A stretch of 64,000 nucleotides of DNA from an uncultured Lachnospiraceae bacterium (GTDB lineage Bacteria; Bacillota; Clostridia; Lachnospirales; Lachnospiraceae): contig CAJTLB010000001.1 in NCBI GenBank assembly GCA_910577045.1, positions 62,001 to 126,000 on the forward strand, in the 5' to 3' direction. Under the pieces are notes generated by a model. That model saw only the letters and a list, made by a program, of their open reading frames with translations. It did no database searches and was not told the DNA's origin. The position numbers and the translations under genes are program-made. Below are positions 52,264 through 60,328 of this stretch, one piece after another (the stretch's first letter is position 1; every line of letters begins with the position of its first letter).

Positions 52264-53811
52264 ATGGCAGAAAAGGTTGTTGCGCTTTATTTTAGAGTAT
52301 CAAAAGAGGATAACCATACGTTTCAGAATGAAAGTAATAGTATTATATCCCAAAGGAAAATTTTAATGGAATATATTCAAAATAGTAAGGAGTTTTCAGG
52401 TGATTTGGTTATTGAATTTTGTGATGACGGGTTTAGCGGCATAAATTTTTCTAGGCCCGAAGTACAAAAATTGTTTTCTTTGGTGAAAAAAGGTGTGGTT
52501 TCCTGTATTATAGTAAAAGATTTTTCAAGGTTTGGCAGGAATTATATTGAAGTAGGCAATTACTTGGAGCAAGTATTTCCTTTTTTGGGGATACGGTTTA
52601 TATCCGTAAATGATGGTTTTGACAGCAAGGTTTGTGATTTTACAAAAGAATATTTTGATATATCCTTTAAAAATTTGGTGTATGATTTGTATAGCAAAGA
52701 TCTTTCCAATAAAGTAAGTAGTGTACGCCATAGTAAAGCAGCGCAGGGAAAATTTTTTACAGCATATGCGCCATATGGTTATTTAAAAACTGCTGGCCAA
52801 AAATTAGTCCCTGATAATGAGGCAGCATTAATTGTACAAAGGATTTTTAATATGGCAAGGGAGGGCGTCCCTAAAGCACATATAGCAAAAATTCTTAATA
52901 ATGAGGGAATTCCATCACCTTTTATGTTACGTAAGTTACGTGGGGAAAAATTCCCATGTAAGACGGTAAATAAAAAGAGCGTTTGGGGGACGGCAGCTAT
53001 TGTTTCGATATTAAAGGATCAAAGATATACTGGTGATGCAGTATATGGGAAAGTAAAACCAAAAGTGGCTGGAAGCCGCCAAAATTGTATTGTGCCAAGA
53101 GAACAATGGGTTATTGTGCCAAATGCAAACCCGGCAATTATTTCCCATGAAGAATTTGAAACAGTAAATGCTATGTTTCGAAAAAGAATCCATTACCAGA
53201 AGAAAAAAGCCGCCCCATTAGCAGGAATGGTTTGTTGTGCAGAATGTAAACATACTATATCTAGGGTAGAAAGAAGGAAGATGGGGGAACAAGTGGGAGT
53301 ATACCGCTGTAGTATGCAAAATATAACAAAAGAATTTGGGTGTTGCCCAATAGGGATAGAAGAAGGTAAGATTGAGAATGCTATTATGCAGTTGCTAAAA
53401 AAAATGGTATATGTTAGTTTGGATAATGAAATAATAAGCAGGGCAAAAAATTCAAATAATAAAAAAATTGCAGAAGCAGAGGGGCTTGTTGTAAAATATA
53501 AAAAAGAAATAGGAAGGCTTGGGAAGCTAAAACGGATAAAATATGAATTATATAAAGATAAATTGATTTTACAAGAAGAGTTTATAAAAGAAAAAATAAT
53601 GCTGGATAAAAGGATAGAAAAAATACAATTAGATATAAAGGGGCAGGAGCATATTTTAGATAAGCTAAAAGAGGTAAATATACTTAAATTGGGCCTAGAT
53701 AAGAGCTTAACAAGAGAAATAGCAGAAGTTTTTATTGGGCGGATATTTATTTGCAGGGATGGTTCTTTAAGAATCCAGTGGAAGTTTAAAAATTTTTTAG
53801 CCCTATTATAA
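52264..53811 (+). CDS. Large serine recombinase 3 of the sigK element
   Basis: A 515-residue large serine recombinase with catalytic Ser13 in LYFRVSKED, IIVKDFSRFGRNYIEVG, a Recombinase domain (YAPYGYLKT...AKILNNEGIPSP), a zinc-ribbon (MVCCAECKHTIS...YRCSM...FGCCP), a coiled coil (~390-470) and the usual terminal beta segment. Its stop at 53809-53811 overlaps the right inverted arm, 9 bp from the core TA. This placement is common for integrases next to their attachment site. It is the best single candidate for the SpoIVCA-equivalent enzyme. Confidence 0.95.
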   Translation: MAEKVVALYFRVSKEDNHTFQNESNSIISQRKILMEYIQNSKEFSGDLVIEFCDDGFSGINFSRPEVQKLFSLVKKGVVSCIIVKDFSRFGRNYIEVGNYLEQVFPFLGIRFISVNDGFDSKVCDFTKEYFDISFKNLVYDLYSKDLSNKVSSVRHSKAAQGKFFTAYAPYGYLKTAGQKLVPDNEAALIVQRIFNMAREGVPKAHIAKILNNEGIPSPFMLRKLRGEKFPCKTVNKKSVWGTAAIVSILKDQRYTGDAVYGKVKPKVAGSRQNCIVPREQWVIVPNANPAIISHEEFETVNAMFRKRIHYQKKKAAPLAGMVCCAECKHTISRVERRKMGEQVGVYRCSMQNITKEFGCCPIGIEEGKIENAIMQLLKKMVYVSLDNEIISRAKNSNNKKIAEAEGLVVKYKKEIGRLGKLKRIKYELYKDKLILQEEFIKEKIMLDKRIEKIQLDIKGQEHILDKLKEVNILKLGLDKSLTREIAEVFIGRIFICRDGSLRIQWKFKNFLALL

Positions 53812-53845
53812 CAGGAGAGTATGTATCCCGTCTGGAAAAAAAAGC
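53795..53845 (+). other. Right recombination junction (att site) of the sigK element
   Basis: Element arm CCCTATTATAACAGGAGAG (53801-53819), core TA (53820-53821), then host TGTATCCCGTCTGG. Reverse-complemented, the arm matches the left arm in 17 of 19 bases, and a further TAAAA is shared just outside it. Confidence 0.85.
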
Positions 53846-53891
53846 TTTAAAAAAATTACGTATCGGTTTTGAAAAATCGGGAAAGATATAA
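53820..53891 (+). CDS. sigK: Sigma K, C-terminal part (SpoIIIC equivalent)
   Basis: The frame TAT GTA TCC CGT CTG GAA ... TAA encodes YVSRLEKKALKKLRIGFEKS-GKI, the end of the region 4.2 recognition helix and the C-terminal tail of sigma K. It has no start codon or ribosome site and makes sense only when joined to 39880-40443. The Tyr codon is completed with T at 53822 instead of C at 40446. Confidence 0.92.
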   Translation, partial: YVSRLEKKALKKLRIGFEKSGKI

Positions 53892-53932
53892 AAGGGAATT
53901 ATTAGAAAATAGTATATATGTTATAAATAGAG

Positions 53933-53980
53933 ATGTCTTTCGTATTATTATTATTTTAGGGAAGGCATTTTTATTTTGTT
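53933..53980 (+). terminator. Terminator after sigK
   Basis: ATGTCTTTC (53933-53941) pairs with GGGAAGGCAT (53959-53968) through Watson-Crick and G-U pairs, followed by TTTTTATTTTGTTTTT. Confidence 0.75.
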
Positions 53981-53987
53981 TTTAAGC

Positions 53988-54016
53988 TTGCAATATAAAA
54001 TATAAAGTAGTATGAT
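53988..54016 (+). promoter_or_regulatory. Sigma A promoter of fucO
   Basis: TTGCAA (53988-53993), a 17-bp spacer and TATGAT (54011-54016), ahead of the AAAAGGAG ribosome site. Confidence 0.75.
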
Positions 54017-54063
54017 AAATCTAATAGTAGTATAATTAAGTAATAAAAAAGGAGATAAAAAGT

Positions 54064-55212
54064 ATGGCTAACAGGTTTGTATTAAATGAAACTTCTTATC
54101 ATGGGGCAGGAGCGATTAAGGAAATTGCACCAGAAGCGAAGGCAAGAGGGTTTAGTAAGGCATTTGTATGTTCTGATCCAGATTTAATTAAATTTGGTGT
54201 TACGCAGAAAGTTTTGGATATTTTGGATAATGCGGGGCTTGCTTATGAAGTTTATTCTGAAATTAAACCTAACCCAACGATTGAAAATGTACAAACAGGT
54301 GTAGAGGCGTATAAAAAATCAGGAGCAGATTATTTAATTGCTATTGGTGGTGGTTCTTCTATGGATACGGCAAAGGCAATAGGGATTATTATTGAAAATC
54401 CTGAATTTGAGGATGTAAGGAGCCTAGAAGGAGTAGCCCCTACAAAGAAAAAGTCAGTGCCAATCTTTGCTGTACCAACAACGGCAGGAACTGCAGCAGA
54501 AGTAACTATTAATTATGTAATTACCGATGCAGAAAAAAATAGGAAAATGGTATGTGTGGATCCAAAAGATATTCCAGTGGTGGCATTTGTAGATCCAGAG
54601 ATGATGGCATCTATGCCAAAAGGATTAACGGCGGCAACAGGAATGGATGCTTTAACACATGCAATAGAGGGGTATATTACTGCAGGCGCATGGGAATTAT
54701 CAGATATGTTCCATTTAAAAGCAATTGAAATAATTGCACGTTCTTTAAGAAATGCTGTTGCCAATACTCCAGAAGGAAGGGCAGATATGGCATTAGGCCA
54801 ATATATCGCAGGGATGGGATTTTCAAATGTAGGCCTTGGAATAGTACATTCTATGGCACATCCGCTTGGGGCATTATATGATACCCCACATGGCGTGGCA
54901 AATGCGATTATCCTTCCTACTGTTATGGAATATAATGCAGAAGCAACAGGTGATAAATATAAATATATTGCACAGGCAATGGGGGTGCAAGGGACAGAGA
55001 ATATGTCACAAGAGGAATACAGGAAGGCAGCAATTAATGCAGTAAGGCAGTTGTCTGAAGATGTTGGTATTCCAAAGGATTTAAAAGAAATTGTAAAAGC
55101 AGAGGATATTCCATTTTTAGCCCAGTCTGCTTATGATGATGCTTGCAGGCCGGGCAACCCAAAGGAGACAAGCGTAGAGGATATTACAAAATTATATCAG
55201 TCTTTAATCTAA
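54064..55212 (+). CDS. fucO: Lactaldehyde reductase / 1,2-propanediol dehydrogenase (FucO-like)
   Basis: A 382-residue group III iron-dependent alcohol dehydrogenase. It closely follows the E. coli FucO pattern (MANRFVLNETSYHGAGAI, YLIAIGGGSSMDTAKAIGII, PTTAGTAAEVTINYVITD, GMDALTHAIEGYIT, GMGFSNVGLGIVHSMAHPLGA, TPHGVANAI). The Asp and three His metal ligands in these motifs are kept. It reduces L-lactaldehyde to 1,2-propanediol with NADH during fucose or rhamnose fermentation, but no such pathway gene is adjacent. Monocistronic, with its own promoter and terminator. Confidence 0.92.
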   Translation: MANRFVLNETSYHGAGAIKEIAPEAKARGFSKAFVCSDPDLIKFGVTQKVLDILDNAGLAYEVYSEIKPNPTIENVQTGVEAYKKSGADYLIAIGGGSSMDTAKAIGIIIENPEFEDVRSLEGVAPTKKKSVPIFAVPTTAGTAAEVTINYVITDAEKNRKMVCVDPKDIPVVAFVDPEMMASMPKGLTAATGMDALTHAIEGYITAGAWELSDMFHLKAIEIIARSLRNAVANTPEGRADMALGQYIAGMGFSNVGLGIVHSMAHPLGALYDTPHGVANAIILPTVMEYNAEATGDKYKYIAQAMGVQGTENMSQEEYRKAAINAVRQLSEDVGIPKDLKEIVKAEDIPFLAQSAYDDACRPGNPKETSVEDITKLYQSLI

Positions 55213-55247
55213 TTGGTTTTTGGGCAGAATGATAATAGAATAAGATT

Positions 55248-55283
55248 AAAAAAGAGGATGTTGAAAAACAGCCTCTTTTTTTA
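55248..55283 (+). terminator. Terminator after fucO
   Basis: AAAAAAGAGG-at-GTT-gaaa-AAC-ag-CCTCTTTTTTT, a compact hairpin with a long T-tract. Confidence 0.88.
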
Positions 55284-55399
55284 ATGTGTAAACCAAGCCA
55301 AATAAAAACAAACAAAGAAAATAGGCATGTATGGAACTATTTGTAAAAAATGGCTGATTCCAATATAGTAGTAGCCTAACAGGCATTAGAAAATCAACA

Positions 55400-55428
55400 T
55401 TGATTTGTAGATATACAGGAAGTATAAT
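55400..55428 (+). promoter_or_regulatory. Sigma A promoter of the AAA-ATPase gene
   Basis: TTGATT (55400-55405), a 17-bp spacer and TATAAT (55423-55428), about 50 bp before the start. Confidence 0.82.
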
Positions 55429-55477
55429 ATTATAAAAGGAATATATTTGACTAAAGTTCCATAAAGGGGTGGGAAGA

Positions 55478-57070
55478 TTGCAGAAATATTTTAATATAAC
55501 AGGGTTATGCTATCCAGAAAAGCATTATATGGTAGACTTAACAGAACGTTTGGGAAAGATAAAGAAATTAGTAGACCGAGGGGAGTATTTTGTAATAAAC
55601 CGGGCAAGGCAGTATGGGAAAACAACAACATTAAAGGGGTTAGAGCGTTATTTGCAGTCAGAATATATGGTATTGCCCCTTAGCTTCCAAAAGATAAGCA
55701 GCGCGAAATTCGAAACAGAATTTATTTTTTCGGCTGCTTTTGCAGAAATGTTGGTAAGAGTAATAAAAAGAAAAGGGATTGATAGGGTAGACAGGCAGAT
55801 TATAAAGGAATTAGAGGAAGCAGGGGAAAAACAAGAAGAGTTTGATTTAATGCGGTTATTCCATATATTGAGTAATATGTGTTTTCTGTCAAAACAACCA
55901 GTAGTATTAATAATAGATGAGGTTGACAGTGCATCGAATAACCAAGTATTTTTAGATTTTTTAGCACAGTTGAGGGAGTTTTATTTAGAAAAAGAAGAGA
56001 TACCAGTATTCCATTCTGTAATATTAGCAGGAGTATATGATATAAAGAATTTGAAATTAAAATTACGCCCCGAGGAAGAACACCATTATAATAGCCCATG
56101 GAATATAGCAGCAGAGTTTAATATAGAAATGAGTTTTTCGGCAGAAGAAATAGAAGGAATGTTAGGGGAATATGAAAAAGAATACCAAACAGGAATGGAT
56201 AGGAAGGAAATGGCAGGGTTATTGTATGATTATACATCAGGGTATCCATATATGGTGTCATGGTTATGTAAGTATATAGACGAGAGTTTGCCAGAGAAGA
56301 AGGAGTATTTGGATAAAAAAATGGCATGGACAAAAGAAGGTGTGTTAGAAGCCGTAAAAGCCTTAGTAAATAAGCCAAATACCCTAACAGATGATATGGT
56401 AAAAAAACTAGCAGATTATCCTGAATTAAAACAAATGTTAAGAAATATTTTATTTTATGGGGAAGAGTATCCATATAATTTGCTTCATTCTATTATTTAT
56501 ATGGCATCTATGTTTGGGTATATTAAAGAGAAAGAAGGGCATGTAGAAGTAGCAAACCGTATAATGGAAACTCAGCTTTATAATTTGTTTTTATCAGAAG
56601 AATTAATTCATAGTAAAAGCTATAAGGCAGGCATGTTAGAGAGAAACCAATTTATAAAGAATGGAAACTTAGATATGGAATTGGTATTAAAGAAATTTAT
56701 GGAACATTTTACAGAGGTATATGGGGATAGTAAGGAAAGTTTTTTGGAAGAGAATGGGCGGAGGTTTTTCTTATTGTATTTAAAACCGATTATAAATGGG
56801 GTAGGGAATTATTATATAGAAGCTAGGACAAGGAACCAGAAAAGGACAGATATAATTGTAGACTATAAGGGAAAACAATATGTAATAGAAATGAAAATCT
56901 GGAGAGGGGAAGAGTATAACCAAAGAGGGGAGGGGCAATTAGCAGAATATTTGGAGTATTATCAATTAGAAAAAGGATATTTATTAAGCTTTAATTTTAA
57001 CCAAAAGAAAACAATAGGGATAAAAGAAATACATTGTAATGGGAAAACAATAGTGGAAGCAGTTGTTTAA
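55478..57070 (+). CDS. AAA-ATPase-like protein with C-terminal PD-(D/E)XK nuclease domain
   Basis: A 530-residue protein. TTG 55478 follows AAAGGGGTGGG, giving MQKYFNITGLCYPEKHYMVD, the usual start of this family; GTG 55469 lies within the ribosome site. The ATPase domain has Walker A NRARQYGKTTT and Walker B VVLIIDEVDSA. The C-terminal domain has DIIVDYKGKQYVIEMKIWRG, the D-(E)xK core of a PD-(D/E)XK nuclease. The AAA-ATPase_like family is often multi-copy in gut Clostridia and Bacteroidetes and has no established function; mobile-element and defence roles are possible. Confidence 0.88.
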   Translation: MQKYFNITGLCYPEKHYMVDLTERLGKIKKLVDRGEYFVINRARQYGKTTTLKGLERYLQSEYMVLPLSFQKISSAKFETEFIFSAAFAEMLVRVIKRKGIDRVDRQIIKELEEAGEKQEEFDLMRLFHILSNMCFLSKQPVVLIIDEVDSASNNQVFLDFLAQLREFYLEKEEIPVFHSVILAGVYDIKNLKLKLRPEEEHHYNSPWNIAAEFNIEMSFSAEEIEGMLGEYEKEYQTGMDRKEMAGLLYDYTSGYPYMVSWLCKYIDESLPEKKEYLDKKMAWTKEGVLEAVKALVNKPNTLTDDMVKKLADYPELKQMLRNILFYGEEYPYNLLHSIIYMASMFGYIKEKEGHVEVANRIMETQLYNLFLSEELIHSKSYKAGMLERNQFIKNGNLDMELVLKKFMEHFTEVYGDSKESFLEENGRRFFLLYLKPIINGVGNYYIEARTRNQKRTDIIVDYKGKQYVIEMKIWRGEEYNQRGEGQLAEYLEYYQLEKGYLLSFNFNQKKTIGIKEIHCNGKTIVEAVV

Positions 57071-57114
57071 TGGTATTTTACCAAGGAAGTTTTTGGCTAA
57101 AGCAGGAAATAAAA

Positions 57115-57154
57115 GGGATCTGTTGTGCAAGTATAGTATTTTGCAGCAGATCCC
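57115..57154. terminator. Terminator between the convergent AAA-ATPase and AraC genes
   Basis: GGGATCTG...CAGATCCC with inner TGCAA/TTGCA pairing. On the minus strand it is followed by TTTTATTT, so it fits best as the araC terminator, but it can also act on the plus strand. Confidence 0.8.
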
Positions 57155-57171
57155 TATTGCTTTCTAAAATA

Positions 57172-58014
57172 TTATAAATGTTCATTGCGCCATTGGCGTG
57201 GGGAAATACCATAGACATGTTTAAAAGCACGTGAAAAGTGAAGCTGGTTTTCATATCCAACAGCGTTTCCAACATCAGCAATTGACAAGGAGGTAAGTTT
57301 TAATAATTCGGCTGCTTTTGTCATCCGATAGGAGATTAAAAAATCTTGTGGGGATTTCCCCATGCTTTCATGGAAGATTTTTCCAAAGTAACTGCGGTTT
57401 AGGCCACAGAATTTTGCAATTTCCTCGATAGTAATTGGGTTTTGGAAGTTTTGTTCTATAAATGCAACTGCTTCTTTAATATAGAAATCCCGCAATCCAT
57501 TGCTATTTTTAGTAATAATAGAGGCAGATGAGGATACAAAACTATCAAGAAAAAGAAATAAATGCCCAATTAAATGAAAAGGGGAAGCTTCTTTGTGGTT
57601 TACAATATATAACATTTCTTCTTTCATTGTAACAGCGATGTCTTTGTACCTTGCCCGGTATATAGGGGAATCACAGCTTAAGCCTGCGGTATCAACTAGT
57701 TCTTTTGCCCTAAGCCCGTCAAACTCAAGCCAAACATATTCCCAGGGTAGGTTTTGATCGGCAATATAGGTACATATTTGATGAGGAAAAATCATAAATC
57801 CTTGCCCGCTTTTCACCTGATAGCTTTTGGTAATGCCTTTTTCGTTATTTGCATTTAAGACACCAGTCCCTGATAGAATGTAGTGGAATAAAAAATGGTT
57901 TCTTGCGGCTGGCCCAAAGGAATGAGAAGGATCACATTGTTCCCAGCCATATTGATATAGAGTTAGATCAATAAAATTTTCATTTGGAAAAATAGAAAAT
58001 AGGAATTTACTCAT
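57172..58014 (-). CDS. AraC-family regulator of the alpha-galactoside operon
   Basis: A 280-residue regulator. An N-terminal cupin sugar-sensing domain (HFLFHYILSGTGVLNANN...GQGFMIFPHQICTYIADQ) is joined to a C-terminal double helix-turn-helix (ITIEEIAKFCGLNRSYFGKIFHESMGKSPQDFL, LSIADVGNAVGYENQLHFSRAFKHVYGISPRQWR). It resembles MsmR/RafR. It is divergent from the transporter operon with a ~170-bp shared control region. ATG 58014 follows GGAGG. Likely an activator responding to an alpha-galactoside such as melibiose or raffinose (inference). Confidence 0.92.
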   Translation of the reverse strand: MSKFLFSIFPNENFIDLTLYQYGWEQCDPSHSFGPAARNHFLFHYILSGTGVLNANNEKGITKSYQVKSGQGFMIFPHQICTYIADQNLPWEYVWLEFDGLRAKELVDTAGLSCDSPIYRARYKDIAVTMKEEMLYIVNHKEASPFHLIGHLFLFLDSFVSSSASIITKNSNGLRDFYIKEAVAFIEQNFQNPITIEEIAKFCGLNRSYFGKIFHESMGKSPQDFLISYRMTKAAELLKLTSLSIADVGNAVGYENQLHFSRAFKHVYGISPRQWRNEHL

Positions 58015-58088
58015 ATTTTTGGACCTCCTTACATAGTATTATAATAAAAATATACCAAAATGCTAGATAAAATTTTTATTTTGCCTAT

Positions 58089-58129
58089 AAAGTGGCATTA
58101 TGATATAAATGACTGAGAAAGTGGCATTT
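58089..58129 (+). promoter_or_regulatory. Direct repeat, probable AraC-regulator operator
   Basis: AAAGTGGCATT occurs at 58089-58099 and 58118-58128, a direct repeat with 29-bp period in the divergent control region. Tandem direct half-sites are the normal arrangement for AraC-family activators. Confidence 0.7.
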
Positions 58130-58185
58130 ACAAACAGCATAAAGATATATTATTATAAATATAACAAAATGAAGGAGGAAAAAAT

Positions 58186-59460
58186 ATGAAAGGAAAAATA
58201 CTAAAATGCTTGTTTTTAAGTGCGGCATGTGTATTTGCAGGGATTTCACTTCAAAGTTGCGGTTCTAAGGATACTTCTGTAACAGAAATTGAAATTGTAC
58301 AATACAAGCCAGAGGCAGCAAGTTATTTTAAACAAGTCGAGGAAGAGTTTAATGCGACACATAATAATATCCATCTTACGATCCAGTCGCCAAATGATGC
58401 ATCCACAATTTTAAGGACACGGTTTATTAGGGAAGATTATCCAGATATTATAGGAATAGGGGGAGATATTAATTATTCTTATTATATGGATGCAGGAATT
58501 TTAGCGGATATTTCGGATTATCAGGGGTTACAATACATAAACCAGGCGTATTTAGATATTGACGAAGGATTGAAAATTATTCCAACGGAAGGAGTATTTG
58601 CAGTCCCTTATGTGGCAAATGCGGCAGGAATTTTATATAATAGAGAAATATTTGAGGAATATAACTGGCAGGTGCCAGAGACATGGGATGAGCTAATAGG
58701 GTTATGTGAAACAATGAAAGCAGAAGGGGTCCTTCCGTTTGAGTTTGGTTTTAAAGATACTTGGACATGCCTTGCCCCATGGAATTCTTTAGCAGTTGGC
58801 TTAGCACCTGCTGATACGGCAAAACAAGTAAATGCAGGAAGTACTACATTTTCAGTTGAATATCGGGAAACGGCAGAGAAATATATGCAGTTAATGAAAT
58901 ATGGCCCGACAGATCCTTGTGCATTTAATTATAATGATGCTTGTACGGCATTTGCAAGAGGGGAATCTGCTATGTATACAATAGGAAGTTATGCCGTACC
59001 ACAGATTTTGTCGATTAATCCAGATATGAAAATTGGTTCCTTTACTATGCCAGCAAATAATGTAAAAGAAGAAAATCCGTTAAATTCTGGAATTGATTTG
59101 CAATTTTGTGTAATGGCAGACTGTAAAAATAAAGAAGCAGCATATGAAGTGTTAGACTTTTTGCTTGCAGATGAAAATATCCAAAAATATATAGATGCCC
59201 AAACAGCTATCCCATGTAAAGTAGGGGAGTTTCAGTTAGCAGAGGTATTAGATGGCATGGAAGAAGATATTGTAAATGGGAATATGAAAGATTACCAAGA
59301 TCATTATTACCCATCAGAAATGGCAGTTGATGCACAGCTCCAGACCTTTGTGATAAGGCAGGATGTTGGCGCATTTTTAGAAAAATTTGATAAAGATTGG
59401 CTTCGGTATAATAGGGATATTATCTATAAGGTGCAAAAATATGAAGAGGGGTTGAAGTAA
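58186..59460 (+). CDS. ABC transporter sugar-binding lipoprotein
   Basis: A 424-residue family 1 extracellular solute-binding protein with a signal peptide and lipobox SLQSC. The mature part begins with EIEIVQYKPEAASYFKQVEEEFNATHNNIHL and includes VPYVANAAGILYNREIFEEYNWQVPETWDEL, a hallmark of oligosaccharide binders. It is the first gene of the operon and is followed after one base by the permease genes. Context with alpha-galactosidase points to raffinose-family or melibiose uptake. AGGAGG precedes ATG 58186. Confidence 0.92.
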   Translation: MKGKILKCLFLSAACVFAGISLQSCGSKDTSVTEIEIVQYKPEAASYFKQVEEEFNATHNNIHLTIQSPNDASTILRTRFIREDYPDIIGIGGDINYSYYMDAGILADISDYQGLQYINQAYLDIDEGLKIIPTEGVFAVPYVANAAGILYNREIFEEYNWQVPETWDELIGLCETMKAEGVLPFEFGFKDTWTCLAPWNSLAVGLAPADTAKQVNAGSTTFSVEYRETAEKYMQLMKYGPTDPCAFNYNDACTAFARGESAMYTIGSYAVPQILSINPDMKIGSFTMPANNVKEENPLNSGIDLQFCVMADCKNKEAAYEVLDFLLADENIQKYIDAQTAIPCKVGEFQLAEVLDGMEEDIVNGNMKDYQDHYYPSEMAVDAQLQTFVIRQDVGAFLEKFDKDWLRYNRDIIYKVQKYEEGLK

Positions 59461-59461
59461 T

Positions 59462-60328
59462 ATGAAAAATGAGCGTAAAAGGACATATTTAATGATTTCG
59501 CTTCCGATTTTGGCATTGTTTATTTGTTTTAATACAATTCCGCTGATTCGTGGAGTATACTATAGCTTTACTAATTTTAAAGGATTTGGCAGTTATGATT
59601 GGGTTGGTTTCCGAAACTATGCAGATTTATTTACGGATACTAGGGTATTAAAATCTTATTTGTTTACGTTTAAATTAGCTGTTTTCACTACTATAATAGT
59701 AAATGTGATTAGTTTAATTCTAGCAATGGCATTAAATAGCAGTATCCGTTTTAAAAGCTTTTTTAGGGGCGCATATTTCCTTCCAAATGTTTTGGGGGCA
59801 TTGGTAGTAGGTTATATTTTTAATTATTTCTTTACCTATATATTGCCAGCTTTTGCACAGATGGTTGGAATTGAGGCATTAAGTGGAAGTATTTTGTCAA
59901 AAGAAGGGCTTGCATGGATAGGGATTATGATTGTCTGTGCATGGCAGGCAATTGCTATGAATACGATTATTTATATTTCTGGTTTACAAACAGTGCCAGA
60001 AGATGTATATGAGGCAGGGGGATTAGATGGGGCAACTGGATGGAACCAATTCCGCCATTTGACACTTCCATTAATTATGCCATTCGTAACAATTAACTTA
60101 GTGCTTTGTGGGAAAAACTTTTTAATGGTATTTGACCAGATTATGGCATTGACAAAGGGCGGCCCAGCACAAAGCACAGAGTCTATTTCTTATTTAATCT
60201 ATAATAATGGTATGTCTGGTGGGCAGTTTGGCTTCCAAAGTGCAAATGCAGTTGTTTTCTTTATTGTGATTGTTGCAATTTCTGTTGCACAGATGAAGTT
60301 TAGCAGTAAAAAGGAGGAACAGCTATGA
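59462..60328 (+). CDS. ABC sugar transporter permease, MalF type
   Basis: A 288-residue permease with six predicted helices and the EAA loop YEAGGLDGATGWNQFRHLTLPLIMP that contacts the ATPase. It forms a heterodimer with the next gene product. It overlaps that gene (ATGA at 60325). No ATPase gene is in the operon, so a shared MsmK/UgpC-type ATPase encoded elsewhere is likely. Confidence 0.93.
   Translation: MKNERKRTYLMISLPILALFICFNTIPLIRGVYYSFTNFKGFGSYDWVGFRNYADLFTDTRVLKSYLFTFKLAVFTTIIVNVISLILAMALNSSIRFKSFFRGAYFLPNVLGALVVGYIFNYFFTYILPAFAQMVGIEALSGSILSKEGLAWIGIMIVCAWQAIAMNTIIYISGLQTVPEDVYEAGGLDGATGWNQFRHLTLPLIMPFVTINLVLCGKNFLMVFDQIMALTKGGPAQSTESISYLIYNNGMSGGQFGFQSANAVVFFIVIVAISVAQMKFSSKKEEQL

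Larger units (their letters stand above)
40444..53819 (+). mobile_element. Skin-like sigK-intervening element, 13,376 bp
   Basis: DNA between the two halves of sigK. Deleting exactly 40444-53819 restores AGC-TAT-GTA-TCC, i.e. ...GISRSY-VSRLEKKALKKL, a complete sigma K of 211 residues in frame. The element encodes a giant surface protein, a DUF6870-like protein and three serine recombinases, all on the plus strand; the last recombinase ends 9 bp before the junction. There are no phage structural genes, relaxase or replication gene. Known analogues are the skin elements of Bacillus subtilis and Clostridioides difficile, which are excised in the mother cell by a serine recombinase. Cargo and insertion point here appear different. 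Confidence 0.9.

Noticed and set aside
40438..53819. AGGAG as the crossover core (shared by both junctions)
   Set aside because: Crossing within AGGAG would join ATCAAGGAG to AGTATGTATCC and put sigK out of frame; only TA restores the protein.
40444..53819. Element as a conjugative or mobilisable transposon
   Set aside because: No relaxase, coupling protein or type IV secretion gene lies within it; the split sigK fits a developmental element better, although the recombinase trio may derive from such a transposon.
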